Assembly: GCF_026914185.1 (NCBI RefSeq)
Contig: NC_070567.1
Span: 4,614,001 to 4,678,000, forward strand
Direction of reading: 5' to 3'
Length of the DNA: 64,000 nucleotides
Source of the DNA: Puccinia triticina
Lineage: Eukaryota > Basidiomycota > Pucciniomycetes > Pucciniales > Pucciniaceae
Shown here: positions 13,601-25,924 of the stretch, piece after piece
Position numbering within the stretch: position 1 is the stretch's first letter
Layout: each line of letters opens with the position of its first letter
The notes under the pieces: model-generated
What the model saw: the letters and a program-made list of their open reading frames with translations, nothing else
Databases searched by the model: none
Told to the model about the DNA's origin: nothing
Translations under genes and position numbers: made by a program

Positions 13601-16600
13601 AAGTAAATCTCTGAGGCATCCCGAAGACACTGATCGAGTTGACTCCAAACCAATGTCCAAAAGTTAGCTTGATGCTTTCCATTTAGATTTGTCAGTGCCT
13701 GAATGGATTCCTCCCAAACTGGCTGGAAATGTACTTTCAGTTGCGCTGCACGAAAAAAATCAAGTGTTAGATTAGCAGCCCCCCAACATGTGGTAACGCT
13801 GACAAAAGCTCTTACCGATCAGAACACGTTGTGTTATGTCGACAACATGGGATAATGAGACTGATTCGCCATTCGCCTGAGCCATAGTCGCCAATTTGCG
13901 AATATGCATCTGGCGTATTCGAGCATTTTCAACCAGCAGCGGAGTGTCTTCAACCTTCAAGCACTGCTTCAACGTGGCTTCCAAAGGTGATTCGGCTGGC
14001 GAAGAAGCCAATAATATCTCTAGCGCAAGATGGCGGATAACATGGCTTTCGGATAATAAAGCAGCTTTCAGCGGCTGATACATAGACTCAAATGGTACAG
14101 AAATGGAAGAGCTAAAGCCCAAATATTAAAGCAATCAGAACGAGCCAACAAACTGAAGATAAAAATAGAAGAACCGACCAATTTTGGACATCCTTACAGA
14201 TGTCCCGGACAGTGTTCAAAATCCCTCGATGCCACCCCCAGACTTGTACGATAAATGGCAGACGATCTAGTAGTATGAGACGTAAACGAGACTCTTGTTT
14301 GGAAAAGAGGCGGCGCGCCACGTTGATCATTGTGGATAACAGCATGGTTCGGTTGATTGGAGCACCGGATTCATAGTCGGAAATGTATTTTCTTCGAAGG
14401 CCCACGGACATATCTTCATCAGATGAAAGTGATATCGCGAGAACTCGCTGGCACCATTCTTCAATCTGAGTTTGGTCGACTGTCATATGTTCAGTGGGTA
14501 AGATCGATGAGATGGAAATCCAATCATAGCATTCTTGGAGGGACATCGTCGGTTGGGGTGGTTGTTCGAGGGCTGTGTTGGGCGATGATAAGTGGAAGTT
14601 TAAAATATGATCGAGGATGACCTTTGTCGCCTCTTCCACTTTATTGGATATCACGTCAAAAGCCTTGCCGAACAATTTAGCATTTCGGGTGGATAGCAGA
14701 TCAGACAGAAGGCTTGCGGTAGACTCTGATGATGAATGTAAAGTTGAATCCGAGAGTTGGCTTGGGATAATGGTGAGTAGTTTGGGTAAGAAAAAGTCGT
14801 CGAACAATGGCCAGTTCAATCGATGGAGGGATGATGCCAGCTTGAAAACATATTCGATAGAGAGGGGTCGACGTTGAAGTTCAAATAACTTGTCCAGTAC
14901 GTTGCGGTTCTCCGGCGCCCTGAGAAATTCTGAGTGGTCTTTGATTGAACTTAACAAATTCAAAGACATCAGCGCAGTAGTGGAACTCAGCGAGCTTGTG
15001 TGTTTAAATTTTTTGTCGGAAAGTAAATCAAGCATAGAGCAGAGTATCTTGAGGAGGGTTGGCTTTTTCGTGGCTGCATCGGGAGCAAAAAATTTAGCAT
15101 GTACGTTATGCAGCATAGAAATGAAGAGACCCGAAACTTTCTGCTGAGCTTACAAGATAATCTGGAACCATTTCTAACACCGGACACTGTTACCAGACAA
15201 TGGATGGATGTTTCCAGCGCCACTAAGCTGTTCTCGGCAATATTCGGGGCACCTTGAGAGTTTATTCCAGTTAGCCTCTCTGTTGCTCTGGTGGTAAGTG
15301 AGTCTAGAAGTGGCTCAAAATATTCGGCAGTGGTGTGATGGATTATCGAGATTAATAAAGAGCTTAGAACACTTGGGATCAGGGCGGGTTGCCGAGAAGC
15401 GTTGTGATGTGCTGCAAGGCTCATTTCGACCACCTGCGAATCGGCGGCGACTACGATAGCCGAGGCACGAGAGTGTAAGCGATGATCGACAGACTGCATG
15501 CCAGCGGGATATTAGCAAAGCTGATAAGTGGGCTCAATTGTAAGATGAGCTTACTTTACATGTCTCCCCTAGGGCCAAACAGATCCCCTCGGCAAAAACA
15601 CGAGCACCACCGTGCTCTTCGCCGAGCAAGGACCGCACAGTAGTCCCCCTGCGAGCCGCCTGGATCTTTTGCTTCCTTGGTTGTAGATTATCATGCTTTG
15701 CAATCTCATCGCTTTCGATCGTATTCAAATCTTTCAGCATCAATCTAATCAGAGGCTCTGAGATCCCCTTTTTACGAAGCAGGTAAGAAAACGAGGTCGC
15801 CACGAGTCTCCGAGTTGAAGGCGTAGTCGACTTGAGCACCTGATGGACGAGTTGATTCAACTGGAATTCTTTAGGGCCATCAGGAGTCAGGTCATCCGGT
15901 GGTTTCGTCTCATCGTTTTGATCAGCTTCGTTGAATTCGGGTAAATCGATATCCGCGTTTTCTGCGTTTATTGGTTTGTTGGGTTCTATAAGAGACTTGT
16001 TAAGTTCATCGAGGAGGTCCTCTTCAGCCTGATCCACATCATCTTCAAGATCCGAGTCGGATTCTTCGGCATCGGGCGACTCATCATCCACTTTGTCAAG
16101 ATCCTGATAGTTCGGCAATGGCGCACCGAGCGCATTTCGGACCAGTTTCCAGATACTTTTGAGTCTTTGAAAGTTTTCCTCGGATTCATTGTCGGCAGAT
16201 TGTGAGGATGGGGTGAGGTCCTTCGCTAACGTTTTGAAAAGGTGAACGATGACTTCGGAGGCTTTGGACAATGCGATCGGCTCAACATCAGCCAAGTTGA
16301 TGAAGTAAAGTAGTGTAATCAGTAGTTCTTCGAATGGACATCGACCAACGTTTTCAGGTATCTTTGAGGGCGTGAGCAATGAGGTTGAAAGATCTAAGAT
16401 CAAGGGCACGAATAAATCTAGGACGCTGGTTGCAACGAGATCGACGGCTTCTTTCGCTTGAATCAGACGCCGTTTCCTTTCTTTCTCGAGGTCCGAGGAC
16501 TGGCTCCTCTTGGTTTTCCCCGAAAGTTTTATTTCTGATGGAGACTGATCGGCGGAGGTGGGCGATTCGGACACGATCAGGGCTTCACAGCAGGCATGCA

Positions 16601-17021
16601 CGACTTGTTCTTGATGGTAAATTAGTAACGGCAAGCTCCGAGTGAGGGGCTCGATAATCCTGTGAAGTCGTTTGAATGGGTTAGATAGATTGTCGAGTGA
16701 GGCGGTCTGTAAAGCGGATGTGAAGTGACATTCGTGTTCCTTCTTTTCCTCCAATTCCAAGGCAAGCGCAGTATGAGAAGACACGAGGTTGGATACGCTG
16801 GGTTTCAATTTCTTGGATTTTGATGCCGCCGATGCAAACTAATCCGAGAAGACACAAAATCAGCACACAATATATATTCAATCATTTGGGCTACTGACCC
16901 TGAACCTCGTATCAATGAATTCATCTCTGGGCCTCTTGGCAGGAGTAGTATCCTTGTTGGTCGACGTCGATGGCAATACTGGAAACTGCTGGCTTCGTGC
17001 GCCCAGGCTTTGCTTGGGCAT
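7700..17021 (-). CDS. UTP20: UTP20, U3 snoRNP / SSU processome HEAT-repeat protein
   Basis: Large nucleolar scaffold of the small-subunit processome, needed for 18S rRNA processing. Ten exons keep phase: 17021-16899, 16838-15555, 15493-15194, 15140-14179, 14111-13816, 13745-13438, 13367-8355, 8284-8131, 8057-7915 and 7843-7700, giving 2908 residues, slightly longer than I recall for human and yeast Utp20. N-terminal hallmarks are DTRFRF and LPLLIYHQEQVV. A long alpha-helical HEAT solenoid follows, with acidic insertions (exon 2, SDLEDDVDQAEEDLLDE; and near the end). The C-terminus carries the family's conserved tail (EIQEFLRDKVGTNKFSQVYG, then RQARKKLIALK, then a Lys/Arg-rich end). Intron 3 (GTAACA donor, 53 nt) and intron 4 (GTCGGT donor) are the least certain joins. 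No frameshift is seen. Confidence 0.93.
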
Positions 17022-17541
17022 GCTGGTGGCGATTGAATATCCGAACGTTGCACCAGCTTTGTGTTATCGTTTTGACCGTTCTGAGGCGATTCGGGCATAC
17101 AGTGGTGGAAAGTTTCAGTCAGCCAATATTGCATAATCCAAATTGCATACCATTCAAAATCACAGAAACCCCACCAGACAAACTTGACCACCTGATAGCC
17201 TGGTGAGCGGGCACGCAGCCATGGGTCACAAAAAAACCCAATATGTATATACAGTGTACCATAGCCTACCATAGCGGTTGAGAAATTGATTCCTGTGCAG
17301 GTGTCATTTAAACATTTATTCTTGCAAGAAGCCCCGTTCACATTGGGAAATTTAATTATTTGTGCTTGTGGTCAGGGGACCCTTGATCTTAAATTCTATA
17401 ATGCCCTGTCTTTGATAAATGGTGCATTAATGTTCTTGAAAAAAAAACATCTGAACTCACATATTTTGATGTAGCCCTGCCTCCCTGCCACACAATGACA
17501 CATATGGGCTGTGCTGTAGGTCAACACTGGCATTTCTTTCT

Positions 17542-17754
17542 AGAGATGGCCATTTTGCACCCGCTGGCGGGTACCTGCCACCTTTCAGTATGCAACTGTG
17601 TGCCCTGGCAGGTACCCAGGGCTGTTGTGAAGTGAATTCCTTGAATTGTTACTAGGATTAAACATCCCACACCGCCATGGGTACTTTAAAGGGCTTACAG
17701 TTGCCTTGTGAAAGGTGGCGGGTACCCGCCAGCGGGTGCAAAATGGCCATCTCT
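17542..17754. mobile_element. 213-bp MITE with 45-bp terminal inverted repeats and 10-bp TSD
   Basis: The left arm begins AGAGATGGCCATTTTGCACC and the right arm ends with its reverse complement; arms are about 45 bp and nearly perfect. Identical 10-bp flanks, ATTTCTTTCT, lie at 17532-17541 and 17755-17764. A 9-10 bp duplication with long inverted repeats suggests a Mutator-like non-autonomous element. No coding capacity. Confidence 0.85.
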
Positions 17755-18400
17755 ATTTCTTTCTGCTTTCAACTCCTCATACCTTTAAAAGGCTTCCTGA
17801 TCAACATCTCTTGAACTATCCTTTGCTTGCCACTGAAAGAATTAGGGTCAAAGACGTAAGACAAATGAGGATGAGGGTTTTTGAGTGGAATCTATGGTCA
17901 CAAATTCACAATGAAGGGGGCACAATGTGGTCAAACTCAGATCAGGAGGAGAACCAATGATGTATATTTCTTGTACATATGGAGTATTGTTGAAATTCCA
18001 TCTTCTCCGGTCTCTCTTTTCTTCCCTTTCCCTCCCTTCACTGTCACTTGTTTTCTCTTGCTCCAGATTGCATATCCAAATTTCACCTTCTGACCTGTCC
18101 CACAATCTAGCCCCTCCATTGTAATAGCTGATGTAACCCTGGCTTAGACAGAAATAAAAATCATCTGCTTTCTGCGCGCATTTCCCTGAGGTCTCTAGAG
18201 AATACAACCTCCTGTAGTGTGAGCGCTTTTCCGCCACGCAAGCTAGCAGCTTTTGGCCCTCTTTGAGGGCTTCCTTGGCCCCCTTTTGTTCTTTCCCTCA
18301 GAGCCCCTCTGGGTTATTTTTCCTCGGGTCCTTCCTCTTCTCCTCAACCTCCGGTCAAAGCTTCAACAAGTATATATATGGATGTTTTGATAATGAATAA

Positions 18401-18783
18401 GGCCCCGTTTGGCACTGATATAAGTATAGGTGATATAATTGCTGATTAATTCAATAAAAAATAGAAAATTCAACATAAAGCCTCCAAATTTTTTTTGTAG
18501 GCAACCTAGAGTGCTGGTCTCTTCAACTTTGTAATCAGATTCAACTGATTCAGCCATCTTCAGCACCATAATACCATTGTATCACTTTTGACCAATATGA
18601 AGCAATATAATGGTATTATGGTGCTGAAGATGTCTGGATAAGTTGATTCTGGGTTCACAGTTGAAGAGACCAGCACTGTAGGTTGCCTACAAAAAATTTG
18701 AGGCTTTATGTTGAATATCCTATTTTCTGTTGAATTAATCAGCAATTATATCACCTATATTTATATCAGTGCCAAACAGGGCC
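18401..18783. mobile_element. 383-bp near-palindromic MITE, TAA target site
   Basis: The element starts GGCCCCGTTTGGCACTGATA and ends TATCAGTGCCAAACAGGGCC. The two halves are inverted copies over nearly their full length, so transcripts would fold into one long hairpin. TAA flanks both ends (18398-18400 and 18784-18786), which fits the TWA target of PIF/Harbinger elements. Confidence 0.8.
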
Positions 18784-19267
18784 TAAGAAAATAAGAATGA
18801 ACTACATATTTATACTGAATGAAGTCAGAGGGAGACATGGATTTGAATATGAAATAGTAATCAAGGCTATTCCGCAGGGTTCTAGACTACAAGAGTCCAA
18901 CAAGAGGCAGCCATAAATCCTAAGATCAGATCAAATAATCAGGCTACAATCTTAGTAAGCATTAACATCAGATCAATTTGAATTTTGTTGGAAGTATGTA
19001 ATAGAGAAGAGACTAACTGCAACAGCCACTGTTCTAGGGCCTTACAAGGACCAGATATTTCCCACAAAATTCACTCAAATTTTTTCACATACAATCAAAC
19101 ACAAGATTCAACAAAACTTGCAAGCACAATGTCAAGAAACAGGAACAAACCTACCTCAAAGCCTCTTTCACAAAAGTACCACTCCAGAAGGTAGGTGATG
19201 GTTTTTGTATTCCTAGGCTTCATAAATTGACTTGAATGTGAATGCATGTTTATTGGCCAAAATGAAT

Positions 19268-19434
19268 AGGTCGATTATGGTATTCAAAATTGCATATGTC
19301 ACTATTTACATAAAATCATAAAACCAATTTTGGCTGGGAGATGTCAGCATGCATAAAACTTAAAGTGACATCTCCAGCCAAAATTGCAGTTTATGATTTT
19401 ATGTAAAAAAATCTTATGCAATTTTGAATACCAT
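19268..19434. repeat. 167-bp inverted-repeat (hairpin) element
   Basis: Starts TATGGTATTCAAAATTGCAT and ends with ATGCAATTTTGAATACCATA. Inner arms (CCAATTTTGGCTGGGAGATG against ACATCTCCAGCCAAAATTG) also pair. Probable small MITE; GAT occurs at both edges but is too short to prove a target-site duplication. Confidence 0.7.
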
Positions 19435-20384
19435 AGATCTTCTACTTTCCTGCAGTATTGAATGCATTACAATACGGGGCTTTGAACATGATTCAGGTCC
19501 CAGTTCAGGAAACCCACTCAGCAAAACAAATTCCCTGTAACAAGGATTTTCCATCTAGTTTTGCAGTAAAATTAGGTTCCAGTCTTCAGTTTCTCTTGCA
19601 GGAGTGATGATTTGCTCAATTGGGTGCTCCTGAAAAAGGACCTGTACCATGATTGAAACCCCCATTTTCCTCCCCAGATACTTGAGCCAATTCACGGATA
19701 TTCTTGGAAGAGACTCGACAAGGGAATCTGCTTTATTGTGGCAAGCCAACACTGCTGCCCAAGCCGTCAGGACTGTTGGATTGATCCACGCGCCAAGCCA
19801 ACCATGCTGGCCTGGGCCCTGCGCATTGGGATGGTTGGCCTGGCCTTCCTGTCAGGAAGGGCGTTTCGGCGTCAATTGAACTCGGTCAGACAGGTCAGCC
19901 TGGCCCTCTCAAAAGTCTGACATCAAGCTGGGTTGGCCCAACCATAATCCCATGCGGGGGCAAAACAACATTGGCCTTGTTCTATAAGTGGAGCCGTAGT
20001 GTGGCTTTCACAAACCCAGCACATCCACACAGTTCCCACAAAAAAACCGATGTATGTACAAGGTCCACAGTCAACAAGAAAGAAAACGATGAAGGCAGGG
20101 GACAAGTGGGCGAGATAACAGTGAAATACTGAGGGTAGCTTCCAAACCAATTCATTCAACTAGAATTACTGATTAAGATCTAACATTTGGAAGATCAAGA
20201 GCGGAAAGAAAACAAAGAAAGTCACAAGAAATCGTTGGACCCCACATTAATAAGTAGGATTGAAGCCTTGATTTGTTTTGCAAGAGATTAGAAGCAACTT
20301 CTATGGATTGAGGAAAAATAAGAAGAAAAGTTTTGACGATGGTCCGGATGTGGGGTTTTCTAACAAAGGTCGCAGAGGAATTGA

Positions 20385-22586
20385 TTATATAGAAAAGGTG
20401 GACTTGGTTTGGTTTTCGACTCCAGTTTTTCCGCAAGAAACTTCGAACGAGCCTTGATTACCATCGATGGTGATCGTAATCGTTGCTCGGTCGCCTTCTT
20501 GTACGTTCGTGAGATCCACATGGGCAACAGCAGAGGTGGGTTTGACGACCAAGGTCCGCTCGGGTTCTTCTTCTTCATCGTCCTCGTCATCTTCGTCGGC
20601 ACCATCCTTCTTGCCAGCCCCGTTTTGGGCCTGGGGGATATCCGTCTTGATGTACGACTCTCCTTGCCAGAGATCGAGCGGCAAGGTGCTGGCCTTTCCG
20701 GGACTGATCTTAGGAATGATAAAGACCTTCTTGACAGGAAGGGGGGTCAAGGCACCCAACAGAGTGATAAACCGTTTTCCATCCACCACGTCGGGCGCCG
20801 ATGCCTCAGCCGGTAGTAATAAGCCGAGCGGCTGGGAAATACATTTTACCTGAAGGCAGTTAGTCGACAGGGACGGTTTGAAAGCAGAGGTGAACTCCGG
20901 CGAGTCGAGAGGATAGCGCTTGACGATCAAGTCAGCTTGAAGTACACTGCCAATGGCGACAGCTTCGTCGTTTTCGATCGAAAAGTCCACATTCACGTTG
21001 GGGTGTAATGCGTAGATGAGCTTCTCCTTAATTGCTGGTAGCTTTGTCGAGCCCCCTACAAGGATGGCCTGAAAGATAATAAAAGGGTGATGATTTTAAG
21101 TGAATACACGTGATTGGTGAGTATGATTTATCCCCTATACAGAGAGGCGGGTACGAACCTGAGTGATTTCCTCCTTTTGTAATTTACTGTTAGCCAATGT
21201 GTCCGACACCAGCTTCATGATCTGGGAGTATGATTTGCTCAACAGCAGATCGCATCGCATCCGGTTAATGCTTCCACTGAAATCGTACCCATCAAATAAG
21301 CTGTCAACGCTACAGTTGGCTGAATTCGAGGCCGATAGCGTCTTCTTGGTGACCTCGGTAGCGAGTCGCAGCTTGATCGCAGACTTGTGGTTTTTCTCAT
21401 CCAAGATGTTGAGAGTCGTTTTATTCTTCTTGTTGAATTCCTTGACGAAATGATCCATCAAGAGCTCCTCGAAATGATTTCCTCCCAAGTGTAAATCAGT
21501 GGAGCTGGCCAACGACATCACTAATCCATTCCGACGAGACATCACCGTCGCGGTTGTAGAGGAACCACCGACATCTAAGACGAGGAGGTTAGCATCTCCG
21601 CTCGGTTTGCCCGATCTTGTGTTTCCGAAGTCAGCGGCAAGAGCAGTCGCACTAGCTTCTGTGATGAATTGAAGGACCTTCACACCCAATTTATCTTCTA
21701 CTATCGCTCGCAGGGCTTCGGTTTGCTTGGAACCAAACCCCTCGGAGACGGAAAGAACGGCGGCATCAGGTTTGCGACCGATAAAGTCTTGAGCATACTT
21801 TAACAAAGTCTCCAGATATCTGGTGGCAATATCGGCGACCGTCAGGACTTGCTCGGCGGATTCATCGTTGCTTTCTTCCCCGACACAAGGTTTGATCAGA
21901 TAAGCAGGTTGGCCATCTTTGTTGATGACCGGCGCGGAGTTAAACAAAGCTTCGGTCTGGGTAGACTTGACTTCATCGTAGCTAGAAGTGAATAGGAGAA
22001 ACGACGGCGTCAGTGACAGGATTGGAATACCATACCACATGAGCCTACGGTTTCATTGGCTGGCAAACCTTTTGCCCAACAAGTTTCGAAAACCAACGAT
22101 CGTATTGGCTTGGTTTCGGATTAATTGCAATCGAGCTGGATTGCCGACATACTTCGAATAAGTGATGATAAAGTAGAATTGAGTTCAATTGCCTTGATTG
22201 GCGAATGTATTTTTGTTTGCTGAGCAAATGGTGTACTTACTGTTTCACTCCCGGAGAAGGATATCACGCTAGGTATCTGTCGCTCCCCATCATCGTTGGC
22301 GATGCAATCGGCGGTGCCGTCCTGAAATCGGCCGGCAGGTCGTCAGCCACAGGAGCTCAGAACGAAGATAGAATAAAAAACGGGCCTGAAAACTCACCTT
22401 GTTGATCAAAGCAATGCTACTTGCCGTTTGCCCGAAGTTAATTCCCACGATAGCTGGCCCGAGTGGCTTGGATGGAAGTGCTTCGAGCGGGGTTCCTGGT
22501 TGCTGAGGAGTATTGACCTTCGAAGGCACTTTCGAGTTGGCCTTGGAGGTCTGCTGGGACTTCTTCTGGTTCTTTTTTGGCGGCAT
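20385..22586 (-). CDS. SSZ1: SSZ1, ribosome-associated Hsp70-like chaperone
   Basis: Atypical Hsp70 that pairs with zuotin to form the ribosome-associated complex, which stimulates Ssb on nascent chains. Five exons, 22586-22398, 22321-22241, 22151-22069, 21981-21159 and 21068-20385, encode 619 residues. Hsp70 ATPase motifs are visible: phosphate-1 GINFGQTASS, phosphate-2 VLDVGGSSTT and adenosine motif ILVGGSTKLP; IANDDGERQIPS matches the Ssz1/Hsp70 N-lobe. The substrate-binding domain is short and there is no EEVD end, as in Ssz1. It has a Lys-rich N-terminal extension (MPPKKNQKKSQQTSK) and an acidic run of about 12 residues (20540-20600, GADEDDEDDEEEEPE region). The start at 22586 is the only ATG close upstream of the first motif that avoids an implausible extension. 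Intron 3 uses the weak donor GTTTGC. Confidence 0.92.
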
Positions 22587-23034
22587 CGTCGGCGTGTTTT
22601 GGAGTCGATTAGATGACACGTAAGAGGGATCTAGAAGGATGGCTCGTAGAAGGTGGTCTTGCTGTCTCTTTTTTCTGCCCGCGTGCAAATCACGATCGAC
22701 CCGCCAGTCCAGACCACAGTACGCAGCGGCAACCGCGGCGCAGTATTAACGCATCCGAAAAGTACCACCCGGGTCCCGGGGGTCAGGGACGGGGCTCGGG
22801 TGGTCGGGATGAATGGGCGGGCTTGCAAGGCTACTTGGACGGGCTTGAGCCTTCGCTATTTTTGGGCCCGACCTCGACCTGTTAATTACACCTTGAGCAG
22901 GCTGAGCTGGCAGGCCACCTCCACTCACAAGACGCATCAGCCACAAATAATCTGGACACCCCCGGTTCCCATTGCTCCGCATCGGTGGTCACTCCTCGCC
23001 CAGCACCATCTGCTTCCTCGTCACTCTCGAAGAC
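22587..23034. promoter_or_regulatory. Shared upstream region of SSZ1 and PPG1
   Basis: The two start codons are 448 bp apart in divergent orientation, so this stretch must hold both promoters. It is GC-rich in the middle (around 22735-22800). I see no clear TATA box; the assignment rests on gene layout only. Confidence 0.5.
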
Positions 23035-24870
23035 ATGTCGTTCAGTCTGGATGAATGTATCGAGAAACTCCTCACGAAACAACTGCTGGTCGAGGCCTTG
23101 ATCAAAGGTTTTTATCCATCCTCAAACAAACTTTCACTTCTTAAATGCTGACCAGATCTTTTGCCTTTTTTGTATCGTAGAAATATGCGAGAAAACAAAA
23201 GAGCTCTTGATGAGGGAAAGCAATGTCGTTCACATCTCTGCACCTGTGACGGTCGTAGGTGACATACATGGGTAAGCTATCATGTTTCTTTCTCTCTCAC
23301 CTGGTACACCCTTTGATGAAATAAATGTACAGCAATGATATTGAACCACGTCTAACCTCAATTAATGGTCAAGTTTATGCTGCATGTTGTTGACGGATTA
23401 TCATTTGATTTATTAAGACAGTTTTACGACTTGATCGAAATCTTTCGGATCGGAGGATTTTGTCCAGATACTAATTATTTATTCCTGGGTAATTCCTCAC
23501 TTCTTCATTCTATCCTACTCTCCATCTTGATGATATTTTTGCTCTTTATCTTAATTGGAAAATTGCTGCAGGTGACTACGTTGATCGGGGACTCTTCAGT
23601 GTAGAAACGATCTCACTATTAACTTGCCTGAAGCTTCGATATCCGGACCGAGTTCAACTAATCAGAGGGAATCATGAATCGAGAGCCGTCACTCAAGTTG
23701 AATAAATTTCATTCTGGTCCCCATCTCTTCCCGCTTGCGGTCTTACGAGTCTCATTGGCTCACATATTCGCAAATTCTCTCTCTCATGAAGACGTATGGT
23801 TTCTATGCAGAATGTGTCAGGAAATACGGCAGCCCAAGCGTGTGGACTTACTTCACAGATATGTTTGATTTCTTAACGCTGTCGGTGGTAATTGAAGATC
23901 GGATATTTTGTGTGCATGGTGGTCAGTATTTGTCTGACCATTTCCAACACAGCCGCACCTGTTGCATGATCAAAGCACTTATAACAATTTTTTACCATGT
24001 CATGCATCCATGGGCTGAATCCATGAACAGGTTTATCGCCCTCCATTCACTGCATCGACCAAATCAAAGTCATTGATCGGTTTCGAGGTGCGATGATTTC
24101 TTATCTGGTCTTCTTGGCTGCGAAGGAAAACCACATTATTGTACTAAGCGTGTCACTCAATCCACAGAAATTCCTCACGAGGGACCGATGGCAGATTTGG
24201 TCTGGTCGGATCCCGATCCAGATAAGGAGGATTTTGCTATTTCACCCAGGTCAGAGCTCCTGATTTACCTCAACAATGCTATTCAGTGCCAACAGAATTT
24301 AACAATACGATGCGATGATTTCGATCAATTCAGAGGTGCTGGGTATACTTTTGGGGCACAAGTAGTGAAAAAGTTCCTAACAATCAACGACATGCACCAC
24401 ATCCTACGAGCACACCAGCTATGCATGGAAGGCTTTTCGGTGCTGTATGATGACAGATTATCGACAGTCTGGAGCGCACCGAACTACTGTTATCGATGTG
24501 GGAACATGGCCTCGATCTTGGAAATCGGGCCGGATGGCCACAAACACTTTAATGTCTTCGATGCCGCACCTGAAAACGAGCGCGATGGTCCCCAGCAGCA
24601 GATGCAACTTCAACAACAACAGCAGCAGCTTCAGATGCAGCATCAACAGAATAACGGAGGACAGGATACCGCAATGTCTAATCCTTATATGCTACCTCAG
24701 GTGGAATACGTAAGTTTGTTCTCCTTTCGTTCGTGGTCCGTGTATATCTACTCAGGAATGTTGGTAGTCTGACTCGTCTCCGAAATATTCTTGTCTTTCT
24801 CTCATCATTTTCAAATGATGGCCTCGATGTTGGAACACTCACACACCCACACATTTCTCAGTTTTTGTAA
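23035..24870 (+). CDS. PPG1: PPG1, PP2A-like serine/threonine phosphatase catalytic subunit
   Basis: Metallophosphatase of the PPP family, closest in my reading to yeast Ppg1 ([50 protein letters not shown]). Nine exons: 23035-23107, 23181-23271, 23418-23488, 23572-23696, 23792-23921, 24031-24087, 24168-24249, 24334-24709 and 24862-24870, giving 337 residues. Metal and phosphate motifs are complete: GDIHGQ, GDYVDRG, RGNHE and HGGLSP, each rebuilt by splicing. A Gln/Met-rich run follows the catalytic core ([16 protein letters not shown]). The last exon is only 9 nt and encodes Phe-Leu-stop, restoring the C-terminal Tyr-Phe-Leu that in the PP2A family is carboxymethylated on Leu. Exons 3 and 5 use AAG acceptors. 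Confidence 0.93.
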
Positions 24871-25924
24871 AACAGAATCCATTAATGATATAGAGAATGG
24901 CCATGATGTTATCAGTTGTATTATTGTTCTGTTTATGTATATATATCTTTGAGTGTTCACTGGGCTTTCTTTTTTCTTGAGTGCTGAAAAAAATGAGGGA
25001 GAACAAGAAAGATCAATGGGGAAAGTGCTGTTATATCTTGTCTGAATATTAATTTGTTATAAAGACATTAAGATTGGATTAATCAATTGGCCTGGGTTTA
25101 GAATACCTAACATTTGTAACTTTCCCCTGCAACATAAAATACATGGATGTGCTTCTCACTTGACACAAGTCCTGCCATTTCAGAAGGCAAGCGGCTAGGC
25201 CCAAAGTGCCTCAGCGCAGGTGCTCTATGAAAGAGGGACTTACAAATCATCCCCACTTTTTGGCTGTATCAGTTTAACCCTTTTGGCTGGCAGCTTTTTT
25301 CAATTTCCTCTCACATCCAAGCAATTTAGATGTTCTTTGAAGAAATAAAAATAGGGCCTTGAATCGACTCCCAACATTTTGACTTCCGACCCCCAAAAGT
25401 TGCTGACATCCGGAGGACTGTATTTTGACGTCTTGCCCGGGTCCATCGGACCAAAAATTGACCCGGGGCCATTGTGGGAGTCGGAAGTCAAATTCATGTA
25501 CATTGTTTGGGATTCAGAACCCCAATTTTCCAAAAATTGGCAAAAATAAATCAATAAATGATAACTTCTCACTGCGGCGCCCAAAGCCTGCCAAAATTTT
25601 ACAGTGGTGAAAAAAATCTCTGAAGAGAACATGCTGAGCTGTATGGCATTAGCACACCTCTTGAAAGGGGTGTGCTACTGTCACTGTGAAAAAAACTCGA
25701 GAAAGTGCTGTCAGTTGACATGCGCAATCCAGGGCAAGACTTCCAGGACATCCACTTTCATTCCGTGATTAATCACAGGGCAGCTCAGCTAGCTCAGTAT
25801 TTGCATGCGCCAAGCTCCTGAGCCGTACTGGTGCTCATTTGTCATCAACAAGGGGATGTATTTCCATACACATAATACAAGCCCTTGGGGGGAATTCCAC
25901 CAGGTCAACCAGAATATGCCCCCA

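Larger units (their letters stand above)
17022..20384. other. Gene-poor region with hairpin elements
   Basis: Between the UTP20 start and the SSZ1 stop there is no supported gene. It holds three inverted-repeat elements (17542-17754, 18401-18783, 19268-19434) in AT-rich sequence. Short reading frames such as 17848-18237 (-) are not supported. The last 200 bases are probably the SSZ1 3' UTR. Confidence 0.6.

Noticed and set aside
17848..18237. 129-codon open frame on - strand
   Set aside because: No similarity, no splice partners, and it lies in MITE-rich non-coding DNA.
25370..25500. Inverted repeat around ACTTCCGACCC / GGGAGTCGGAAGT
   Set aside because: Arms are short and imperfect and no flanking duplication is visible.
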